From the NCBI RefSeq assembly GCF_001075875.1, contig NZ_JUOS01000173.1, positions 1-58,329 on the forward strand: a stretch of DNA of 58,329 nucleotides, given 5' to 3'. This stretch comes from Streptococcus oralis (GTDB lineage Bacteria; Bacillota; Bacilli; Lactobacillales; Streptococcaceae). Shown here piece after piece: positions 16,774 through 24,959 of this stretch; positions within the stretch are counted from its first letter, which is position 1, and each line of letters opens with the position of its first letter. The position numbers and the translations under genes were made by a program. The notes under the pieces were generated by a model that did not search any database, was not told the origin of the DNA, and saw only the letters and a list, made by a program, of their open reading frames with translations.

Positions 16774-17532
16774 ATGTCACGTAAACCATTTATCGCTGGT
16801 AACTGGAAAATGAACAAAAACCCAGAAGAAGCAAAAGCATTCGTTGAAGCTGTAGCATCAAAACTTCCTTCATCAGACCTTGTTGAAGCAGGTATCGCAG
16901 CTCCTGCTCTTGACTTGACAACTGTTCTTGCTGCTGCTAAAGGTTCAAACCTTAAAGTTGCTGCTCAAAACTGCTACTTTGAAAATGCAGGTGCTTTCAC
17001 AGGTGAAACTAGCCCACAAGTTTTGAAAGAAATCGGTACTGACTACGTTGTGATCGGTCACTCAGAACGTCGTGACTACTTCCACGAAACAGACGAAGAC
17101 ATCAACAAAAAAGCAAAAGCAATCTTTGCTAATGGTATGCTTCCAATCATCTGTTGTGGTGAGTCACTTGAAACTTACGAAGCTGGTAAAGCAGCAGAAT
17201 TCGTAGGTGCTCAAGTTTCAGCTGCTCTTGCTGGATTGACTGCAGAACAAGTCGCTTCAACAGTTATCGCATACGAGCCAATCTGGGCTATCGGTACTGG
17301 TAAATCAGCTTCACAAGACGACGCACAAAAAATGTGTAAAGTTGTTCGTGACGTTGTAGCTGCTGACTTCGGTCAAGAAGTAGCTGACAAAGTACGTGTT
17401 CAATACGGTGGTTCAGTTAAACCTGAAAACGTTGCTGAATACATGGCTTGTCCAGACGTTGACGGAGCTCTTGTAGGTGGTGCATCACTTGACCCAGAAA
17501 GCTTCTTGGCATTGCTTGACTTTGTAAAATAA
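16774..17532 (+). CDS. tpiA: Triosephosphate isomerase
   Basis: 252 residues, exactly the normal size when started at [14 protein letters not shown]. The frame allows a start seven codons earlier, but AGAGGT lies at the right distance from the ATG chosen. Catalytic residues are visible: K in GNWKMN, H in [11 protein letters not shown] in [12 protein letters not shown], and the phosphate-binding GGSVKPEN and GALVGGASL. It interconverts dihydroxyacetone phosphate and glyceraldehyde 3-phosphate in glycolysis. Codon choice is strongly biased towards the preferred set (GCT, GTT, AAC, GAA), typical of a very highly expressed gene. It has its own promoter and terminator. Confidence 0.98.
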   Translation: MSRKPFIAGNWKMNKNPEEAKAFVEAVASKLPSSDLVEAGIAAPALDLTTVLAAAKGSNLKVAAQNCYFENAGAFTGETSPQVLKEIGTDYVVIGHSERRDYFHETDEDINKKAKAIFANGMLPIICCGESLETYEAGKAAEFVGAQVSAALAGLTAEQVASTVIAYEPIWAIGTGKSASQDDAQKMCKVVRDVVAADFGQEVADKVRVQYGGSVKPENVAEYMACPDVDGALVGGASLDPESFLALLDFVK

Positions 17533-17546
17533 GCCTCAAATATCTG

Positions 17547-17594
17547 AGACAGACAGTTCCCTCTCTCGAGGTTAAGACTGCCTGTCTTCTTTTT
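17547..17594 (+). terminator. Rho-independent terminator after tpiA
   Basis: Stem AGACAG-A-CAGT / ACTG-C-CTGTCT with one internal mismatch, then TCTTTTT. Confidence 0.8.
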
Positions 17595-17603
17595 AGTAAA
17601 AAG

Positions 17604-17627
17604 GCGTGCGTAAGCACGCTCTTTTCT
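17604..17627 (+). promoter_or_regulatory. GC-rich hairpin in the leader of the ABC exporter genes, possible attenuator
   Basis: GCGTGC-GTAA-GCACGC is a perfect 6-bp stem closed by a GNRA-type tetraloop, followed by TCTTTTCT. It lies 30 bases before the exporter's start codon, after the tpiA terminator. No promoter between the two hairpins is convincing. Confidence 0.5.
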
Positions 17628-17656
17628 ACGTTTTAGAAGAAAAAGAAAGGAGAATT

Positions 17657-19393
17657 ATGCTTTATATTTGGTCTTATCTCAAGCGCTATCCCAAATGGCT
17701 AGTTTTAGACTTCTTCGGAGCTATTTTCTTTGTTATTGTCAATCTTGGGCTACCGACTGTACTGGCTCGTATGATTGATCAGGGAATCAACCAAGGAGAC
17801 AAGGATAAGCTCTATTTTTGGGCTATCGTCATGTTGGTCATAATCGTCTTGGGAACATTTGGACGGGTTGTTCTGGCTTATGCTGCTAGTAAACTGACCA
17901 CGAATATGGTTAAGGACATGCGGGATGATGTCTATGCTAAGCTGCAAGAGTACTCTCATCATGAGTACGAGCAAATTGGTGTGTCTTCACTAGTCACTCG
18001 TATTACTAGTGATGCCTTTGTCCTCATGCAGTTTGCGGAACAAACGCTTAAGTTGGGTGTTATCACTCCTATGATGATGTTATCAAGTATTCTCATGATT
18101 TTCTTGACGAGTCCTTCACTGGCCTGGATTGTCGCTTTTTCCGTTCCTTTTCTAGCTGTAGTAGTCATTTATGTGGCGGTCAAAACCCGTCCTTTATCTG
18201 AAAAACAACAGAAAACACTGGATAAGATTAACCAGTATGTCCGTGAAAATTTGATGGGACTACGAGTGATTCGTGCCTTTGCTCGTGAAGACTTCCAAGA
18301 AAACCGTTTTGAAGAGAAAAATGCAATCTATGCAGACAATTCCAATCGCTTGTTCAAATTGACTGGTTTGACGGAACCACTTTTTGTGCAGATCATTATT
18401 GCCATGATTGTGGCTATCGTTTGGTTTGCTTTGGATCCTCTCAAACAGGGAAGTTTGCAGATTGGGGATTTGGTGGCCTTTATCGAGTATAGTTTCCACG
18501 CTCTTTTGTCCTTCCTCTTCTTGTCAAACCTCTTTACCATGTATCCACGTACTGCCGTATCTAGTGAACGCTTGAAGGAAATCATGGACATGCCCATTTC
18601 CATTGATCCAAATGAGGACGGAATTCAAGAGACAGAAACTCATGGATATCTAGAATTTGATAATGTGACCTTTGCCTATCCTGGGGAAACAGAAAGCCCT
18701 GTCTTACACAACATCTCCTTTACTGCTAAACCGGGAGAAACTATTGCATTTATCGGCTCAACTGGTTCAGGTAAGTCTACTCTGGTTCAATTGATTCCTC
18801 GTTTCTACGATGTTACGTTAGGGAAAATCAAGGTCGATGGTGTTGATGTACGGGATTACCGTCTCAAATCACTCCGTCAGAAGATTGGATTTATTCCACA
18901 AAAGGCCTTGCTCTTTACTGGGACTATCGCAGACAATCTCCGTTACGGGAAAGAGGATGCCAGTCATGAGGACTTGCACCAAGCAGCTGATGTAGCCCAA
19001 GCCAAAGACTTTATCGAAAGTCGAGAAGAAGGTTTTGCAACGCATCTGGCCGAAGGAGGAAGCAACCTATCAGGTGGTCAGAAACAACGCTTGTCGATTG
19101 CCCGCGCAGTCATCAAGGGTCCAGACATCTACATCTTTGACGATTCCTTCTCAGCCTTAGACTATCGTACAGATGCTATTTTACGCCGTCGTCTCAAGGA
19201 AGTGACGCAAGATGCTACGGTATTGATTGTTGCACAGCGTGTTGGAACTATCATGGATGCTGACCAGATTATCGTCCTTGATAAGGGTGAAATCGTTGGT
19301 CGTGGCCGTCATGAAGAATTGATGGAGACCAATGACATCTATCGAGAAATTGCTGAGTCGCAGCTGAAAAATGCGTCTCTGACAGAAGAATAG
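17657..19393 (+). CDS. Heterodimeric ABC exporter, subunit with degenerate ATP site
   Basis: 578 residues: six membrane segments (about 1-310), then a nucleotide-binding domain. Walker A is GSTGSGKST and the signature is canonical (LSGGQKQR). The Walker B region reads YIFDDSFSALD, with Asp where the catalytic Glu belongs, and the switch position reads VAQRVGTI, with Gln instead of His. These changes mark the subunit that contributes the non-hydrolysing site in heterodimeric exporters such as LmrCD, BmrCD or TM287/288. Those usually export drugs or lipids; the substrate here is unknown. The frame extends 17 codons upstream through a hairpin, but AAAGGAG places the start at this ATG. Partner follows 10 bases later. 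Confidence 0.9.
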   Translation: MLYIWSYLKRYPKWLVLDFFGAIFFVIVNLGLPTVLARMIDQGINQGDKDKLYFWAIVMLVIIVLGTFGRVVLAYAASKLTTNMVKDMRDDVYAKLQEYSHHEYEQIGVSSLVTRITSDAFVLMQFAEQTLKLGVITPMMMLSSILMIFLTSPSLAWIVAFSVPFLAVVVIYVAVKTRPLSEKQQKTLDKINQYVRENLMGLRVIRAFAREDFQENRFEEKNAIYADNSNRLFKLTGLTEPLFVQIIIAMIVAIVWFALDPLKQGSLQIGDLVAFIEYSFHALLSFLFLSNLFTMYPRTAVSSERLKEIMDMPISIDPNEDGIQETETHGYLEFDNVTFAYPGETESPVLHNISFTAKPGETIAFIGSTGSGKSTLVQLIPRFYDVTLGKIKVDGVDVRDYRLKSLRQKIGFIPQKALLFTGTIADNLRYGKEDASHEDLHQAADVAQAKDFIESREEGFATHLAEGGSNLSGGQKQRLSIARAVIKGPDIYIFDDSFSALDYRTDAILRRRLKEVTQDATVLIVAQRVGTIMDADQIIVLDKGEIVGRGRHEELMETNDIYREIAESQLKNASLTEE

Positions 19394-19403
19394 GAGGTAA
19401 AGG

Positions 19404-21185
19404 ATGAAACAACAATCTAGTCTAGCTCGTCTATGGAGCTATTTAAAAGCCTATCGATTCTCTGTTTTCTTTGCAGTCTTCTTGAAAATAGTTAGCGTCA
19501 TTATGAGTGTTATCGAGCCTTTCGTATTAGGGCTTGCTATCACAGAATTAACCAGCAATCTTCTTGCTATGGCAAATGGTGTTGCAGGAGCGGCTATCAA
19601 TACCAGCTATATCGCAGTAATTCTAGTGATCTATCTCTTGCGTGGTCTTCTCTATGAGTTGGGTTCTTACTACTCAAACTACTTTATGACCAATGCGGTG
19701 CAGTCCATGATACAGGATTTGCGAAATGAAATGAGTGAAAAAATCAATCGCATTCCTGTGTCCTACTTTGACAAGCACCAGTTTGGAGATTTGCTCGGTC
19801 GTTTTACAAGTGACGTTGAAACTGTTTCAAACGCTCTACAACAATCTTTCTTACAGATTGTCAATGCAGCCTTTACCATTCTTTTTGTTATGGGAATGGT
19901 GCTCTATCTAAATATTCAGTTGGCTGTCATTGTTATCTTGTCAATTCCGATAACTTATTTTGGAGCTAAAACGATTCTAAATCGTTCGCAACCATACTTT
20001 AAACAGCAGGCAGCTATATTGGGACGTATGAATGGATTTGTACAGGAAAACTTGACAGGTTTCAATGTTCTAAAACTTTTCGGACGCGAAGAAAACTCTC
20101 AAGAGAGATTTGAAAAGATTACGGATGAATTGCAACAGGTTGGATTCAAGGCAAGTTTTATTTCAGGTTTGATGATGCCAGCCCTTCATATCGTGTCTGA
20201 TTTAACTTACCTGATTGTTGCAGTATTGGGTGGATTGCAGGTTATTGCAGGGCGCTTGACGATTGGTAATATGCAAGCTTTCGTTCAGTATGTGTGGCAA
20301 GTCAGCCAACCGATCCAAAATATCACTCAGTTAGCTGGGCAAATGCAAAGTGCTAAGTCTTCGCTTGATCGTGTCTTCGAAGTTTTAGATGAACAGGAAG
20401 AAGTTCAAACTGCTGAAGTAAAAGAACTGGCACCATTGACAGGTCAGGTTAGCTTCAAAAATGTCGATTTCCAATATGTGGAAAACAAACCATTGATTCG
20501 CAATTTTAACTTAGATGTTGAACCTGGAGAGATGGTAGCTATCGTTGGACCTACTGGAGCAGGGAAAACAACCTTGATTAACCTTCTCATGCGTTTTTAC
20601 GATGTGACAGCTGGAGCCATTTTAGTGGATGACCAAGATATTCGTGACCTGTCTCGTCAGGACTATCGTCGACAGTTTGGGATGGTCCTACAGGATGCCT
20701 GGCTCTATGAAGGCAGTATCAAGGAAAATCTTCGCTTTGGAAATCTGGATGCAACAGATGAAGAAATCGTCGAGGCTGCTAAGGCGGCCAATGTTGACCA
20801 CTTTATCCGCACCCTTCCTGGTGGCTATAACATGGAAATGAACCAAGAGTCAAGTAATATTTCTCTTGGGCAAAAACAGTTGTTAACTATCGCGCGTGCT
20901 CTCTTGGCAGATCCTAAAATCTTAATTTTGGACGAAGCGACCTCATCAGTCGATACGCGCTTAGAGCTTTTGATTCAAAAAGCTATGAAGCGTTTGATGA
21001 AGGGAAGAACAAGCTTTGTCATTGCTCACCGTCTTTCGACAATTCAGGAAGCTGACAAAATTTTGGTGCTGAAAGGTGGACAGATAATCGAACAGGGAAA
21101 TCATGAGAGTCTTTTAGCTGCAAAAGGTTTCTATTATGACCTTTATCAAAGTCAATTTTCGAATAAAAACAGAGAAAATAGCTAG
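19404..21185 (+). CDS. Heterodimeric ABC exporter, subunit with catalytic ATP site
   Basis: 593 residues: six membrane segments (with a longer second outer loop near 50-70) and an ATP-binding domain. Walker A is GPTGAGKTT, Walker B LILDEATSSVD keeps the catalytic Glu, and the switch is IAHRLSTI with His. Its signature is degenerate (NISLGQKQ instead of LSGGQ). Combined with the preceding subunit this gives one consensus site (Walker motifs here plus LSGGQ of the partner) and one degenerate site, the hallmark of an asymmetric heterodimer. AGGAGG precedes the ATG. The pair sits between tpiA and dpr, an insertion relative to the pneumococcal order I remember. It is not PatA/PatB by sequence recollection. 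Confidence 0.9.
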   Translation: MKQQSSLARLWSYLKAYRFSVFFAVFLKIVSVIMSVIEPFVLGLAITELTSNLLAMANGVAGAAINTSYIAVILVIYLLRGLLYELGSYYSNYFMTNAVQSMIQDLRNEMSEKINRIPVSYFDKHQFGDLLGRFTSDVETVSNALQQSFLQIVNAAFTILFVMGMVLYLNIQLAVIVILSIPITYFGAKTILNRSQPYFKQQAAILGRMNGFVQENLTGFNVLKLFGREENSQERFEKITDELQQVGFKASFISGLMMPALHIVSDLTYLIVAVLGGLQVIAGRLTIGNMQAFVQYVWQVSQPIQNITQLAGQMQSAKSSLDRVFEVLDEQEEVQTAEVKELAPLTGQVSFKNVDFQYVENKPLIRNFNLDVEPGEMVAIVGPTGAGKTTLINLLMRFYDVTAGAILVDDQDIRDLSRQDYRRQFGMVLQDAWLYEGSIKENLRFGNLDATDEEIVEAAKAANVDHFIRTLPGGYNMEMNQESSNISLGQKQLLTIARALLADPKILILDEATSSVDTRLELLIQKAMKRLMKGRTSFVIAHRLSTIQEADKILVLKGGQIIEQGNHESLLAAKGFYYDLYQSQFSNKNRENS

Positions 21186-21208
21186 AATAAATAGCTATTC
21201 GTTTTCTT
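21172..21208 (+). terminator. Terminator overlapping the end of the ABC exporter gene
   Basis: AATAGCTA / TAGCTATT stem whose left arm includes the stop codon; the tail is CGTTTTCTT, so it is moderate. Confidence 0.55.
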
Positions 21209-21252
21209 AAATTATCAGTCAATTAGAACTTTTTTAATATGAGTTAATTCCC

Positions 21253-21281
21253 TTGCTTTTGTCTACTGGGAGTAGTATACT
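21253..21281 (+). promoter_or_regulatory. dpr promoter
   Basis: TTGCTT (21253-21258), 17-base spacer, TATACT (21276-21281). No PerR-type box is recognised. Confidence 0.5.
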
Positions 21282-21333
21282 AAAATAGTAATCAATAAAG
21301 ATGGTTACAAAAAATAATCATGAGGTGAGAAAA

Positions 21334-21852
21334 ATGGTAGAATTGAAAAAAGAAGCAGTAAAAGATGTAGCAACATTAACTAAACCAGCGGCAGAAGCGC
21401 TAGTAAATACAAAGGAAGTTTTGAATCAATCAGTAGCAGACTTGTATGTGGCCCATATCGCTCTTCATCAAGTACACTGGTACATGCGTGGACGTGGTTT
21501 CATGGTATGGCATCCTAAGATGGATGAATACATGGATAGCCTTGATGGTTACCTTGACGAAATCAGCGAACGCTTGATTACACTTGGTGGCAAACCATAT
21601 TCTACTTTGACAGAATTCCTTCAACACAGTGAAATCGAAGAAGAAGTTGGAGAATTCCGCAACGTAGAAGAAAGTTTGGAACGTGTTCTTGAAATTTATC
21701 GTTACCTCATCACTCTTTTCCAAAAAGCTTTGGATGTAACAGATGAAGAAGGTGATGATGTAACCAATGATATTTTCGTTGGTGCTAAGGCAGACCTTGA
21801 AAAAACAGTCTGGATGCTTGCGGCAGAATTAGGACAAGCACCTGGTTTGTAA
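21334..21852 (+). CDS. dpr: Dps-like peroxide resistance protein Dpr
   Basis: 172 residues, the ferritin-like mini-ferritin that forms a 12-subunit shell, oxidises Fe(II) and stores iron, protecting catalase-less streptococci from peroxide. The ferroxidase ligands are visible in [16 protein letters not shown] and [14 protein letters not shown]. The N-terminal extension [17 protein letters not shown] is typical of streptococcal Dpr. The frame allows an 11-codon longer protein, but GAGGTGAG before this ATG and family length decide the start. Codon bias is strong, indicating high expression. It has its own promoter and a terminator. Confidence 0.93.
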   Translation: MVELKKEAVKDVATLTKPAAEALVNTKEVLNQSVADLYVAHIALHQVHWYMRGRGFMVWHPKMDEYMDSLDGYLDEISERLITLGGKPYSTLTEFLQHSEIEEEVGEFRNVEESLERVLEIYRYLITLFQKALDVTDEEGDDVTNDIFVGAKADLEKTVWMLAAELGQAPGL

Positions 21853-21867
21853 AAAGCATTAGGTAAA

Positions 21868-21902
21868 TAAAAAATCCGTAGATCATTTGCTACGGATTTT
21901 TT
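21868..21902 (+). terminator. Rho-independent terminator after dpr
   Basis: 11-bp stem AAAATCCGTAG / CTACGGATTTT with T-tail. Confidence 0.9.
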
Positions 21903-21981
21903 CTCTCTCTGAAGGCATTCCAAAACAGTCTTTTTTAGAGATTTTTGATAAAATAGAACTATCAATGAAAAGGATGAAAGC

Positions 21982-22488
21982 ATGACAAAGAAAATCGTAG
22001 CCATCTGGGCTCAAGATGAAAAGGGTGTGATCGGAAAAGAGGATCGCTTGCCATGGCATTTGCCAGCAGAGTTAAAACATTTCAAAGAAACAACCTTGAA
22101 TCATGCCATTTTAATGGGACGTGTCACCTTTGATGGAATTGGGCGACGATTGCTTCCAGGACGTGAGACCCTAATTTTGACGCGCAATCCTGAAGAGTCA
22201 ATTGAGGGGGCTCTGGTTTTCCAAAATGTTGAGCAGGTTTTAGACTGGTATCATCATCAGGATAAGAATCTCTATATCCTTGGTGGCAAGCAGATTTTTC
22301 AGCTTTTTGAACCTTATCTCGATGAGATTATTGTGACACAAATTCATGCTCAAGTTGAAGGGGATACCTATTTCCCGGAAGATTTTGATTTGACTGTTTT
22401 TGAGACTCTTGCAAGCAAATCTTATTCCAAAGATGAGAAAAATGTCTATGATTTTACCATCGAATATAGAAAGAGAAAGGAAGTCTAA
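21982..22488 (+). CDS. folA: Dihydrofolate reductase carrying Leu100 (trimethoprim-resistance type residue)
   Basis: 168 residues. It reduces dihydrofolate to tetrahydrofolate with NADPH and is the target of trimethoprim. Family features: [13 protein letters not shown], active-site [10 protein letters not shown], cofactor-binding [25 protein letters not shown], and [11 protein letters not shown]. Residue 100, Ile in susceptible pneumococcal enzyme (NLYII), is Leu here (codon CTT at 22279-22281). The I100L change is the established cause of trimethoprim resistance in S. pneumoniae. Other differences (D92H, K60G by my count against the remembered pneumococcal sequence) may be species background. 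The next small gene starts inside its stop codon (TAATG). Confidence 0.95.
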   Translation: MTKKIVAIWAQDEKGVIGKEDRLPWHLPAELKHFKETTLNHAILMGRVTFDGIGRRLLPGRETLILTRNPEESIEGALVFQNVEQVLDWYHHQDKNLYILGGKQIFQLFEPYLDEIIVTQIHAQVEGDTYFPEDFDLTVFETLASKSYSKDEKNVYDFTIEYRKRKEV

Positions 22489-22658
22489 TGGAGCGCAGTA
22501 TTTTTGGATTTTTTACAGCTCTTTTGTGTGCTGTCTGTCTTGTAGCTGGAACACACGCTTTTCGTAAAAAGCGCTTTGGACTTGCTACTCTACTTTGGCT
22601 TAATGCTTTTACAAACTTGGTAAATAGCATTCATGCTTTTTATATGACCTTATTTTAG
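22488..22658 (+). CDS. Small membrane protein of unknown function (56 residues)
   Basis: A 56-residue protein beginning [16 protein letters not shown], with two hydrophobic stretches (about 5-22 and 32-55) separated by a basic turn (FRKKRFG). It is predicted to be a two-pass membrane hairpin. Its ATG overlaps the dihydrofolate reductase stop codon by one base (TAATG), and AAAGGAAG lies just upstream, so it should be translationally coupled. A small gene occupies the same dfr-clpX gap in pneumococcus as I recall, which supports it being real. No function is known to me. Confidence 0.8.
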   Translation: MERSIFGFFTALLCAVCLVAGTHAFRKKRFGLATLLWLNAFTNLVNSIHAFYMTLF

Positions 22659-22689
22659 ATAGAAAAATCATTTAGAACGGAAGGGAATC

Positions 22690-23922
22690 ATGCCTACAAA
22701 TAGGAAAAATGATATGATGGTTTATTGCTCATTTTGTGGCAAAAGCCAAGAAGAAGTTAAAAAAATAATCGCTGGGAACAACGCCTTTATCTGTAATGAA
22801 TGTGTGGAGTTGGCTCAGGAGATTATTCGTGAGGAGTTGGCAGAGGAAGTCCTAGCAGACTTGTCTGAGGTACCAAAACCAATCGAACTCCTAAACATCT
22901 TGAACCACTATGTGATTGGTCAAGATCGTGCCAAACGTGCTCTGGCAGTTGCTGTATATAACCACTACAAACGCATCAATTTCCATGACACTCGTGAAGA
23001 GTCAGAAGATGTGGATTTGCAAAAGTCAAACATTTTGATGATTGGCCCAACTGGTTCAGGGAAGACTTTCCTTGCTCAAACTCTTGCTAGAAGTTTGAAT
23101 GTACCGTTTGCTATTGCAGATGCAACAGCTCTTACTGAGGCTGGTTATGTCGGTGAGGACGTGGAAAATATTCTCCTCAAACTCTTGCAAGCAGCTGACT
23201 TTAACATCGAACGTGCAGAACGTGGAATTATTTACGTAGACGAAATCGATAAGATTGCTAAGAAGAGCGAGAATGTGTCTATCACACGTGATGTTTCTGG
23301 TGAAGGGGTGCAACAAGCCCTCCTCAAGATTATCGAAGGAACTGTAGCTAGTGTGCCACCTCAAGGCGGACGCAAACATCCACAACAAGAGATGATTCAA
23401 GTGGATACTAAGAATATCCTCTTTATCGTGGGTGGTGCCTTCGATGGCATCGAAGAAATTGTCAAACAGCGTCTTGGTGAAAAAGTTATCGGCTTTGGAC
23501 AAAACAACAAGGCTATTGACGAAAACAGCTCTTACATGCAAGAAATCATCGCAGAGGATATTCAAAAATTCGGAATTATTCCTGAGTTGATTGGACGCTT
23601 GCCTGTCTTTGCAGCCTTGGAGCAGTTGACAGTAGATGACTTGGTTCGCATTTTGAAAGAGCCAAGAAATGCCTTGGTTAAACAATACCAGACCTTGCTT
23701 TCATATGACGATGTTGAGCTTGAATTTGACGATGAGGCTCTCCAAGAGATTGCTAACAAAGCTATTGAACGCAAAACTGGTGCGCGTGGTCTTCGCTCAA
23801 TCATCGAAGAAACCATGCTAGATGTTATGTTTGAAGTTCCAAGTCAAGAAAATGTGAAAACAGTTCGTATCACAAAAGAAGCAGTTGATGGAACAGCTAA
23901 GCCAATCCTAGAGACAGCCTAG
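22690..23922 (+). CDS. clpX: ATP-dependent Clp protease ATP-binding subunit ClpX
   Basis: 410 residues. The N-terminal zinc-binding domain has C13, C16, C35 and C38 (YCSFCG and ICNECVE). The AAA+ domain follows with Walker A GPTGSGKT near 118-125, the GYVGED loop, Walker [10 protein letters not shown] and the sensor/C-terminal part [12 protein letters not shown]. ClpX unfolds tagged proteins and feeds them to ClpP in the cytoplasm. It is followed by ysxC after three bases, an arrangement common in streptococci, and may be co-transcribed with the folate reductase upstream since no terminator intervenes. Confidence 0.97.
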   Translation: MPTNRKNDMMVYCSFCGKSQEEVKKIIAGNNAFICNECVELAQEIIREELAEEVLADLSEVPKPIELLNILNHYVIGQDRAKRALAVAVYNHYKRINFHDTREESEDVDLQKSNILMIGPTGSGKTFLAQTLARSLNVPFAIADATALTEAGYVGEDVENILLKLLQAADFNIERAERGIIYVDEIDKIAKKSENVSITRDVSGEGVQQALLKIIEGTVASVPPQGGRKHPQQEMIQVDTKNILFIVGGAFDGIEEIVKQRLGEKVIGFGQNNKAIDENSSYMQEIIAEDIQKFGIIPELIGRLPVFAALEQLTVDDLVRILKEPRNALVKQYQTLLSYDDVELEFDDEALQEIANKAIERKTGARGLRSIIEETMLDVMFEVPSQENVKTVRITKEAVDGTAKPILETA

Positions 23923-23930
23923 AGGTGACT

Positions 23931-24518
23931 ATGGAAATCAATACACACAATGCTGAGATTTTATTGAGTGCTGCCAATAAGTCCCACTATCCGCAGGATG
24001 AACTCCCTGAAATTGCTCTTGCAGGACGCTCAAATGTTGGTAAATCGAGCTTTATCAATACCATGCTCAATCGTAAAAATCTAGCTCGTACCTCTGGAAA
24101 ACCAGGGAAAACACAACTACTTAATTTCTTTAATATTGATGATAAGATGCGTTTTGTAGATGTGCCTGGTTACGGTTATGCCCGTGTGTCCAAAAAGGAA
24201 CGCGAAAAATGGGGACGCATGATTGAGGAGTACTTAACCACTCGAGAAAATCTTCGAGCAGTGGTTAGTCTCGTTGACCTTCGTCATGATCCGTCAGCAG
24301 ATGATGTACAGATGTACGAATTTCTTAAATATTATGAGATTCCTGTCATCATTGTGGCGACCAAGGCAGACAAGATTCCGCGAGGTAAATGGAACAAGCA
24401 CGAATCAGCCATTAAAAAGAAATTAAACTTTGATCCAAGTGATGATTTTGTCCTCTTTTCATCCGTAACAAAAGCAGGAATGGATCAAGCTTGGGATGCT
24501 ATTTTAGAAAAATTGTGA
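23931..24518 (+). CDS. ysxC: Ribosome biogenesis GTP-binding protein YsxC/EngB
   Basis: 195 residues, small TRAFAC-class GTPase. G1 is [11 protein letters not shown] near 28-38, the G2 region is [16 protein letters not shown]3 is DVPGYGYA, G4 is ATKADK and a G5-like SSVTKAG follows. It helps late assembly of the 50S subunit and is essential in most Firmicutes. The frame also allows GTG two codons earlier, but GAGGTG at proper distance from this ATG decides. It follows clpX directly. Confidence 0.93.
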   Translation: MEINTHNAEILLSAANKSHYPQDELPEIALAGRSNVGKSSFINTMLNRKNLARTSGKPGKTQLLNFFNIDDKMRFVDVPGYGYARVSKKEREKWGRMIEEYLTTRENLRAVVSLVDLRHDPSADDVQMYEFLKYYEIPVIIVATKADKIPRGKWNKHESAIKKKLNFDPSDDFVLFSSVTKAGMDQAWDAILEKL

Positions 24519-24527
24519 GGAATACAT

Positions 24528-24908
24528 ATGGCAAAAACAATTCATACAGATAAAGCTCCAAAGGCAATTGGGCCTTACGTTCAAGGAAAGATCGTTGGGA
24601 ACCTTTTGTTTGCTAGCGGTCAAGTTCCTTTATCTCCTGAAACTGGAGAAATCGTAGGAGAAACGATTCAAGAACAGACTGAACAAGTTTTGAAAAACAT
24701 TGGAGCTATTTTAGCAGAAGCAGGTACAGATTTTGACCATGTTGTTAAAACAACTTGTTTCTTGAGTGATATGAACGACTTTGTACCTTTCAATGAGGTA
24801 TACCAAACAGCCTTTAATAAGGAATTTCCAGCTCGTTCAGCTGTGGAAGTAGCTCGTCTTCCTCGCGATGTAAAAGTCGAAATTGAAGTCATCGCTGAGA
24901 TTGGATAA
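24528..24908 (+). CDS. ridA: RidA/YjgF family reactive intermediate deaminase
   Basis: 126 residues, the typical RidA size. Visible are the family motifs GPYVQGKIVGNLLFASGQ and SDMNDFVPFNEVYQTAF, and the C-terminal segment PARSAVEVARLPRDVKVEIE with the conserved substrate-binding arginine. RidA hydrolyses reactive enamine/imine intermediates released by PLP enzymes such as threonine dehydratase. A GTGAGGAA ribosome binding site overlaps the end of ysxC. A hairpin follows the gene and partly insulates rapZ. Confidence 0.92.
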   Translation: MAKTIHTDKAPKAIGPYVQGKIVGNLLFASGQVPLSPETGEIVGETIQEQTEQVLKNIGAILAEAGTDFDHVVKTTCFLSDMNDFVPFNEVYQTAFNKEFPARSAVEVARLPRDVKVEIEVIAEIG

Positions 24909-24915
24909 GCGAGTT

Positions 24916-24942
24916 GAAGTTTGGTTCTTCCAAACTTCTTTT
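24916..24942 (+). terminator. Terminator or attenuator hairpin between ridA and rapZ
   Basis: A 9-bp perfect stem (GAAGTTTGG / CCAAACTTC) with a 5-base loop followed by TTTT lies only five bases before the rapZ Shine-Dalgarno. Read-through or a promoter overlapping the tail is needed for rapZ expression. Confidence 0.7.
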
Positions 24943-24959
24943 GATATAAGGAGACTATG

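Noticed and set aside
17606-17656. 17-codon N-terminal extension of the first ABC exporter subunit starting with GTG
   Set aside because: The GTG lies inside a strong hairpin without Shine-Dalgarno, while AAAGGAG precedes the ATG at 17657.
17657-21185. Identity with the pneumococcal PatA/PatB exporter
   Set aside because: Compared with the PatA sequence I remember, the N-terminal and membrane parts are different; only general heterodimer features are shared.
23056-23685. 209-codon open frame antisense to clpX
   Set aside because: It lies wholly within a certain essential gene, its protein shows no family features, and it has no ribosome binding site; it is a by-product of clpX codon choice.
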